Source: an uncultured Chloroflexota bacterium (lineage in GTDB: Bacteria; Chloroflexota; Limnocylindria; Limnocylindrales; CSP1-4). Taken from it: a stretch of DNA of 19,230 nucleotides. The stretch lies in the NCBI GenBank assembly GCA_903928275.1, contig CAIYQJ010000011.1:1-19230 (forward strand). The letters are read 5' to 3'. The notes beneath the pieces are model-generated. The model was not told the DNA's origin. It saw only the letters and a program-made list of their open reading frames with translations, and ran no database searches. A program made the position numbers and the translations under genes. This document shows positions 14,483 through 19,230 of the stretch, piece by piece (within the stretch, counting starts at the first letter, position 1; every line of letters starts with the position of its first letter).

Positions 14483-14488
14483 TACACT
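14483..14488 (+). promoter_or_regulatory. -10 box for leaderless transcription of the DUF885 gene
   Basis: TACACT with 7 nt (CGCGTCC) before the ATG at 14496 and no Shine-Dalgarno. It lies in the 119-bp divergent intergenic region shared with lysA. Confidence 0.55.
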
Positions 14489-14495
14489 CGCGTCC

Positions 14496-16373
14496 ATGAG
14501 CGACTTCCCCGATCGTGTCGACCTCTTCCTCGCCGACTTCTTCCGGCTGTGGCCCGTCCACGCCACCGCGGCCGGAGCGCACGAGCATGACGGCTCGTGG
14601 CCGGACGTCACCGGCTCCGGCCGCGCGGCCCGCCTGGCCTTCCTCGATCGCTCTGACGCCGGGCTGCGGGGGGTTCCGGGGGCGGACCTGACGCGCGACG
14701 AGGCGATCGACCGCGACGTGCTCCTCGCAGAGATCGCCGCGCTGCGGTTCGAGGACGCCGACCTGCGCGAGGAATCCTGGGACCCGCTGTCCTGGATCTA
14801 CCTGCTCGGCGCGGGGATCTTCCCGCTGCTCGTGCGGGAGCACGCCCCGCTCGCGGTCCGGCTCGGCTCCGTGGCCGCGCGGCTGGACGGCCTCCCGGCC
14901 GTCGTCGACGGCGCGATCGCCGCGCTCGTCGGCCTCCCCGGGCGCCCGGTCTCGCGCCTCCACGTCGCCACGGCGGTCGCGCAGCTGCCGGGCGTGACGG
15001 AGCTCGTCGACGACGCGCTCCGCCTCGCGGCCGAGGCGGCTCCATCCGACCCGGACGTCTCCGGCGTCGTTCCGGCCTTGACCGCGGCGGCGACCTCCGC
15101 CCGGGCCTCGCTCGACCGGCTGCTGACGCACCTCGAGACGGTCGTCCTTCCCGCGTCGTCCGGCGACGGCCGTCTCGGCCCGGGGCTCTACGCGCGGAAG
15201 CTGCCGCACGCGCTGAGGACGGACTTCACGATCGACGCGCTGCGTGACGAGGCGACGCGCGAGTTCGCGGCCGTGCGCGCGGAGATGGTGCGGGTCGCGA
15301 CGGAGCTGTGGCCTGCGTGGGTGCCGGAACGCCCGCTCCCCACGGCCGCCACGGCGGGGAGTGCCGAGGCCGCCGATCGGGAGACGATCTCCGCCGTCCT
15401 CGATGCCATCTCGCGGGAGCATCCGACGGCCGACGGACTCGTGGCCGCGGCGCGCGAGGAGCTCGCCGGGATCGAGTCGTTCGTCCGTGACCGCGATCTC
15501 GTCGGCCTCGCGGAGGCGCCGCTCGCGATCCAGTGGACGCCGCTGTTCATGCGCTCTTTCGCCGGCGCCATGCTCGACTCGCCCGGCCCGCTCGACCGCG
15601 GGCTGCGCAGCTTCTACTACCTCACGCCGCCCTCGGATGGCTGGACGCCCGAGCAGGTCGATTCGTACATGCGCGAGCAGAACGACCGGATGCTGCGCCT
15701 CATCACCATCCACGAGGCGGTCCCCGGCCACTACCTGCAGCTCGCGCACGCCAATCGGTGTCCGTCCGTCGTCCGCGCGGTCTTCTCGAGCGGCGTCTTC
15801 GTCGAGGGCTGGGCCGTGTACGTCACCCAGGTGATGGTCGACGTGGGCTACCGGCCCGACGACGCGGCACTCCGCCTCGTGCATTGGAAGTACTACCTCA
15901 GGGCGGTCGCGAACACGCTCCTCGACATCGGGATCCACGCCGATGGCATGACGGAGGAGGCGGCGATGGCCCTCATGGTCCGCGGCGCCTTCCAGGAGGA
16001 GTCCGAAGCGCGCCGCAAGTGGGACCGCGCGCGCCTGACGTCGGCGCAGCTGCCCACGTACTTCGTGGGCTCGCTCGAGCTGTGGGCCATCGAGCGCGAG
16101 GTCCGGCGCCACCTGGCGGCCGCGTCCGGGGATCCGCGGGGTGTCGACGCGGTCCCGGAGCCGCACGTCGTGGGCGGGTTCGGCGAGACGCCCGGCTTCG
16201 ACTACCGGACGCACCTCGAGGCTGTCATCGGCCACGGCAGCCTGCCGCCGCGACTGCTCCGGCGGATCCTGCTCGGCGACGACGAGGGCCGCGACCGGAG
16301 CGCCGTCGATGCCGACGCGGGCGAAGCGGCCGCCGGGGGCCACGGCCCGGCCGGCCCGTGGTCCGGTCGATGA
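14496..16373 (+). CDS. DUF885-family zinc metallopeptidase
   Basis: A 625-aa, mainly helical protein. The core motif HEAVPGHYLQ at residues 406-415 is the HExxxGH zinc site (His406, catalytic Glu407, His412), and EGWAVY supplies the third ligand, Glu437. This order and the roughly 30-residue spacing fit DUF885, a thermolysin/oligopeptidase-related metallopeptidase group. Other supports are the YYLTPPSDGWTPEQ segment before the site and MREQNDRMLRLITIHE leading into it. There is no signal peptide, so it probably acts as a cytoplasmic peptidase on short peptides. The last 35 residues are Gly/Ala-rich and lack family features. Its stop TGA overlaps the next gene's ATG (ATGA). Start 14496 is set by the leaderless promoter. 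Confidence 0.88.
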   Translation: MSDFPDRVDLFLADFFRLWPVHATAAGAHEHDGSWPDVTGSGRAARLAFLDRSDAGLRGVPGADLTRDEAIDRDVLLAEIAALRFEDADLREESWDPLSWIYLLGAGIFPLLVREHAPLAVRLGSVAARLDGLPAVVDGAIAALVGLPGRPVSRLHVATAVAQLPGVTELVDDALRLAAEAAPSDPDVSGVVPALTAAATSARASLDRLLTHLETVVLPASSGDGRLGPGLYARKLPHALRTDFTIDALRDEATREFAAVRAEMVRVATELWPAWVPERPLPTAATAGSAEAADRETISAVLDAISREHPTADGLVAAAREELAGIESFVRDRDLVGLAEAPLAIQWTPLFMRSFAGAMLDSPGPLDRGLRSFYYLTPPSDGWTPEQVDSYMREQNDRMLRLITIHEAVPGHYLQLAHANRCPSVVRAVFSSGVFVEGWAVYVTQVMVDVGYRPDDAALRLVHWKYYLRAVANTLLDIGIHADGMTEEAAMALMVRGAFQEESEARRKWDRARLTSAQLPTYFVGSLELWAIEREVRRHLAAASGDPRGVDAVPEPHVVGGFGETPGFDYRTHLEAVIGHGSLPPRLLRRILLGDDEGRDRSAVDADAGEAAAGGHGPAGPWSGR

Positions 16374-17395
16374 GCGGAACGGCCGCCCCCGGTCCCGGCA
16401 TCGAGCTCGCGACGCCGGACCCGGCGGATGCGCCGCCGCGGGCCCCGCACGGCTCCCCGGAGCAGCCCCTGGGCATCGTCATCGACTGCGATCCGGGGCA
16501 CGACGACGCCGTCGCCATCCTTCTCGCGCTCGCCCGCCCGGACCTCCGCGTCCTCGGGATCTCGACGGTCGCGGGAAACGCCGTCCTCGAGTCCACGACC
16601 GACACGGCGCTGCGTGTCCTCGCCCTCGTCGGCCGCCAGGACGTGGAGGTGGCCGCAGGCGCGGCGCATCCTCTCCACGGCCCGCTCCGTACCGCGCCGC
16701 ACGTCCACGGAGAGTCCGGGATCGAGGGCTCCCCGCTGCCCGCGCCCGCCTCCACCGCCATCGCGGAGTTCGCCCCGCACGCCATGGCTCGCTGGATCCG
16801 TGGGGCGACGGGGCCCGTCGTGCTCGTCCCCACCGGCCCGCTCACGAACGTGGCGCTCCTCCTCGACGAGCATCCGGACCTGCGGGAGCGGATCGCACAC
16901 ATCTGCCTCATGGGAGGGTCGCTCACCGAGGGCAACATCACCCCGGCGGCCGAGTTCAACATCTGGGCCGACCCGGAGGCCGCCGCGATCGTCTTCGGGT
17001 CGGGGATCCCGCTCACGATGATCGGCCTCGACGTCACGCACCGCTCGATCGTCTGGGAGGCGGAGCGGCGCGCGCTGCTCGACGAGGGCGGCCCGGTGGC
17101 CCGCACTGTCGCGGGCCTGCTCGCGTACTTCCAGGGGTTCCACGAGCGGACCTACGGCTGGGCCGGCACGCCCATCCACGACGCCGTCGCGGTGGCGCAC
17201 CTCGCGGCGCCGGGGCTCGTGCGGACCGCGGCCGTCAACGTGGAGATCGAGACCGAGGGGCTCTGGACGCGCGGCCGGACCGTCGCGGACCTCCGCCGCG
17301 TCACCGGCCGGGCAGCGAACGCGCACGTGGGGCTCGACATCGACCGCGAGAGGTTCGTCCGCATCCTCGTCGACGCGATCCGCTCGTACGACTGA
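16370..17395 (+). CDS. Inosine/uridine-preferring nucleoside hydrolase
   Basis: A 341-aa Ca-dependent N-ribohydrolase that splits nucleosides into base and ribose. The N-terminal Ca-binding cluster is DCDPGHDDA (Asp39, Asp41, Asp45, Asp46; most relatives have DTDPG-x-DD). Downstream are ISTVAGN, VPTGPLTNVALLL, LMGGSLTEGNITPAAEFNIW (ligand and Ca loop, with the N and E typical of the family) and IHDAVAVAHL (His270, Asp271 near the base). The first 33 residues are a Pro/Ala-rich extension that most relatives lack. The start codon overlaps the stop of the DUF885 gene by 4 nt, so translation is coupled and the pair is one operon. No terminator was identified in the 121 nt before the convergent GH57 gene. 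Base preference cannot be read from sequence. Confidence 0.9.
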   Translation: MSGTAAPGPGIELATPDPADAPPRAPHGSPEQPLGIVIDCDPGHDDAVAILLALARPDLRVLGISTVAGNAVLESTTDTALRVLALVGRQDVEVAAGAAHPLHGPLRTAPHVHGESGIEGSPLPAPASTAIAEFAPHAMARWIRGATGPVVLVPTGPLTNVALLLDEHPDLRERIAHICLMGGSLTEGNITPAAEFNIWADPEAAAIVFGSGIPLTMIGLDVTHRSIVWEAERRALLDEGGPVARTVAGLLAYFQGFHERTYGWAGTPIHDAVAVAHLAAPGLVRTAAVNVEIETEGLWTRGRTVADLRRVTGRAANAHVGLDIDRERFVRILVDAIRSYD

Positions 17396-17516
17396 TCGGG
17401 GCGGCGCCCGGCATCCGGCGAGCCGACGCTTCGCCCGAGGCCTGCGGCTTCGAGCGGCCCGCCTCCGCCGGCAGCCGCCCGCGGTGATGGGCCGACTTCG
17501 CGTGGAGCAGCCCGTC

Positions 17517-18923
17517 CTACTGGGCCGGCTGTCCGACCTCCACGAGGGCCGCCCGGTAGATCGCGGCGCCGTCCATCCTCCGCGCCGACGACGAGAGGAG
17601 CCGGAGGTCGTCGAGCAGCGCGTCTTCCAGGCGTGACCCGGCGAGCGCGTCGAGCGTCCGGACCGCCCTTGCCGCGCAGCGGAGCACGTGGCGCGTCTCC
17701 TCGCGCGCTGGATCGTCCCAGTACCAGCCGTCGCTCGCGAACATCGCGAGGCGCCACCGCTGGGCGTCGAGCAGGCCGAGGAGCAGCCCGCGCTTGGCCG
17801 CCGTCGCGGTCTTGCCGAGGACGCCGGCGGCGAACGCGTCGGCCTCCGTCGCCCCGACGACGACGTCGACGTACCGGTCGCGTGCGTCCCAGAGGACCGC
17901 CGCGTCGACGCCGGCCGCGCGCAGCAGCGTCTCGGACAGCGCGTCGATGGCGCCCGCCAGCCTCTCGAACGCGGCACGGAGCGGTGCCTTCCACCGTCCG
18001 TCGCGGACGCACGGACACTCCGCGCTCCAGCGGAGGATGCCGTGATGACATGACCACGACGTGCCCTCGCGGACCCGGGCGAGCGGGAACGGCAGGCGCG
18101 GGCCCTCGCGCACCACGGCCGAGAGCGGCACCACGTCGAAGCCGCGGTCGGGGACGTCGGACCCTGCCGAGACCAGGCGCTGGAGGAAGAGGTCCCGGAA
18201 CGGCTTGTGGTGGCCGTACAGCTCGCCGTCCGTCGCGACGACGACGACCGGCTCCGCGACGCCGAGCGGCAGCGGGCCGGAGAAGCGCGGCGCCACCCAG
18301 TCGCGGGCGAACCGGTCGGCGTCGACGGTCGCCTCGTCCTGGAAGCTCACCGCGCCGGAGAGGGCAAGATCGTAGAAGGCGACGACGATCGACTTCCCGC
18401 CACCGGGGTCCACGCGGTATGCGCGGCGGGTGTCGATCTCCGGTTCCGCGGCCTGCCACGGTGCGAGGATCGTGTGACGGACGCCCTCGGCCACGGCCTG
18501 TCGGAGCGTGGGTCGATCCATCGCCGTCTCGGGCAGCCACAGGCCGTCCGCGGGACGCCCGAAGCGGATCGCGAAGTCGCGGAGGCCCCACCGGATCTCC
18601 GTCCTTCGATCGCGCGATGACGCGAGCGGGAGGATCGAATGGTTGAACGGCTGCGCCATCGCGCCCGTGCCGTCCGCCGCGATCCGCGCGAGCGTCGTCG
18701 GATCCTGCTCGGCGAGCCACGCGGCGAGCGTCGGCCCCAGGTCGAACGAGATGTGCGCGAAGTTGCCGCGCCCGGCATTGGGCCGGTAGCACTCGGCGTC
18801 GATCCGCTCGTTCCAGTCGCGATACGGCCTCGCGCCCGCCGCCGCCGGCACGGTCCCCGTGAATGGGTCGCGCCGCTCCGGCTGGTAGAAGTGCCCGTGG
18901 ATGACGAGTCGACCGCGCGTCAC
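17517..18923 (-). CDS. GH57 glycoside hydrolase with a C-terminal DUF3536-type region (compact form)
   Basis: A 468-aa predicted alpha-glucan hydrolase or transferase. GH57 motifs: HGHFYQP at 9-15, GNFAHISFDLGPTL at 53-66, GLWLPE (Glu132 as probable nucleophile) and TDGELYGHH at 231-239 (Asp232 as probable acid/base). After about residue 285 the sequence follows DUF3536 (SWSCHHGILRW, a C-x-C, W-x-A-PLR-x-A, WDARDRYVDV, FASDGWYWDD). Known DUF3536 relatives are much longer, often near 800 aa, so this is a compact form. There is no signal peptide, hence a cytoplasmic role in glycogen or maltodextrin processing. The GTG at 18923 begins 7 nt after the stop of the upstream GH57-type gene, giving a two-gene operon. 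Confidence 0.88.
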   Translation of the reverse strand: MTRGRLVIHGHFYQPERRDPFTGTVPAAAGARPYRDWNERIDAECYRPNAGRGNFAHISFDLGPTLAAWLAEQDPTTLARIAADGTGAMAQPFNHSILPLASSRDRRTEIRWGLRDFAIRFGRPADGLWLPETAMDRPTLRQAVAEGVRHTILAPWQAAEPEIDTRRAYRVDPGGGKSIVVAFYDLALSGAVSFQDEATVDADRFARDWVAPRFSGPLPLGVAEPVVVVATDGELYGHHKPFRDLFLQRLVSAGSDVPDRGFDVVPLSAVVREGPRLPFPLARVREGTSWSCHHGILRWSAECPCVRDGRWKAPLRAAFERLAGAIDALSETLLRAAGVDAAVLWDARDRYVDVVVGATEADAFAAGVLGKTATAAKRGLLLGLLDAQRWRLAMFASDGWYWDDPAREETRHVLRCAARAVRTLDALAGSRLEDALLDDLRLLSSSARRMDGAAIYRAALVEVGQPAQ

Positions 18924-18930
18924 GGCCGGC

Positions 18931-19230
18931 TCAGAGCCCCTCCTCGGCGGCGCGGTCGCGGCTGGTCGCCACGGCGTGGGCGATCCGGACCGTGAGCGCA
19001 GTTCCCGGGGCGAGGCGGAGCGGCCACGTGAACACGAGAGCGCTGCCCTGGTAGACGCGCTCGAACCCGCCCTCGGAGTTGCTCACGGTCTCGATGGGGG
19101 ACCACCAGGCGGTCGCCGGCGGCTCCACGCGACTCTCGACCTCGATCCCGATGTACGCGTTGCCGCTGCCGACGACGGACACGCCCTCGGCCGACCCGGC
19201 GGCGTCGTGCGCCGAGCGAACGCCGTCGAC
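18931..19230 (-). CDS. C-terminal part of a GH57-type alpha-amylase/4-alpha-glucanotransferase (DUF1926 domain), cut by the window edge
   Basis: About 99 codons are present, open to the right-hand edge with no start inside; the true start lies beyond the window. The end matches the C-terminal beta domain (DUF1926) of GH57 amylases and 4-alpha-glucanotransferases: a W-x-PIETVSNSEGGFERVYQGSAL motif followed by a beta-rich end. Known: this domain packs behind the catalytic barrel in GH57 glucanotransferases. The catalytic part itself is not visible, so activity is inferred from the domain and from the adjacent GH57-DUF3536 gene 7 nt downstream. Its TGA stop at 18931-18933 precedes the GTG start of that gene. 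Confidence 0.8.
   Translation of the reverse strand, partial: VDGVRSAHDAAGSAEGVSVVGSGNAYIGIEVESRVEPPATAWWSPIETVSNSEGGFERVYQGSALVFTWPLRLAPGTALTVRIAHAVATSRDRAAEEGL

Noticed and set aside
14373..16343. A 656-codon minus-strand frame
   Set aside because: Antisense to the DUF885 gene, whose HEAVPGH zinc site and leaderless promoter are convincing.
1..19230. CRISPR arrays, tRNA/rRNA genes, insertion sequences or attachment sites
   Set aside because: No regularly spaced repeats, no tRNA T-loop/anticodon patterns, no transposase motifs and no long inverted terminal repeats were seen.

Overview
The window is about 19.2 kb of very GC-rich bacterial DNA, densely packed with genes on both strands and strongly biased to G/C at third codon positions. 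There are no rRNA, tRNA, insertion-sequence, phage or CRISPR signatures. The gene content points to a high-GC, soil- or freshwater-type bacterium, most likely Chloroflexota (Limnocylindria-like) and less likely an actinobacterium. The content behind this is a nickel superoxide dismutase, a LysM protein with an N-terminal four-cysteine motif, TPM/DUF2207 and GH57-DUF3536 proteins, and several starts with a TANNNT box 6-7 nt upstream and no Shine-Dalgarno. The taxonomic call is inference, not proof.

Layout, left to right. (1) 1-514, minus: the end of a nickel-SOD locus, with sodN complete and the first codons of a probable SodX maturation protease running off the edge. (2) 798-3885, plus: a 75-aa conserved-looking small protein, then a secreted lipoprotein with a ZU5-like region and a transglutaminase-like Cys-His-Asp triad, then 12 nt later a divergent Lgt-family membrane protein. 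(3) 4016-4586, plus: a compact XRE regulator/membrane-protein pair whose promoter is covered by two nearly identical palindromic sites, the clearest regulatory element in the window. (4) 4614-8564, minus: a lipoprotein alpha/beta hydrolase, then a 633-bp non-coding stretch with tandem repeats, a possible methyltransferase remnant and strong hairpins, then a secreted protein with four repeats and a Big_5 domain. (5) 8637-10130, plus: the four-Cys/LysM membrane protein. (6) 10152-14376, minus: an NTF2/SnoaL-like small protein, a 738-aa TPM/DUF2207 membrane protein, and diaminopimelate decarboxylase (lysA) with an unusual His-rich insertion. (7) 14496-17395, plus: a DUF885 metallopeptidase translationally coupled to a nucleoside hydrolase. 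(8) 17517-19230, minus: two GH57 alpha-glucan enzymes in tandem, the upstream one cut by the window edge.

Much of the window concerns the cell envelope: two lipoproteins, an Lgt homologue, a LysM protein, a repeat surface protein and a TPM membrane protein. The rest is housekeeping or catabolism: lysine/peptidoglycan precursor synthesis, peptide and nucleoside breakdown, glycogen/maltodextrin metabolism and superoxide defence. No single large novel system is evident. The best candidates for a second look are the XRE/membrane pair with its twin operators, the recurrent leaderless-promoter architecture, the His-rich LysA insertion and the four-Cys LysM protein.
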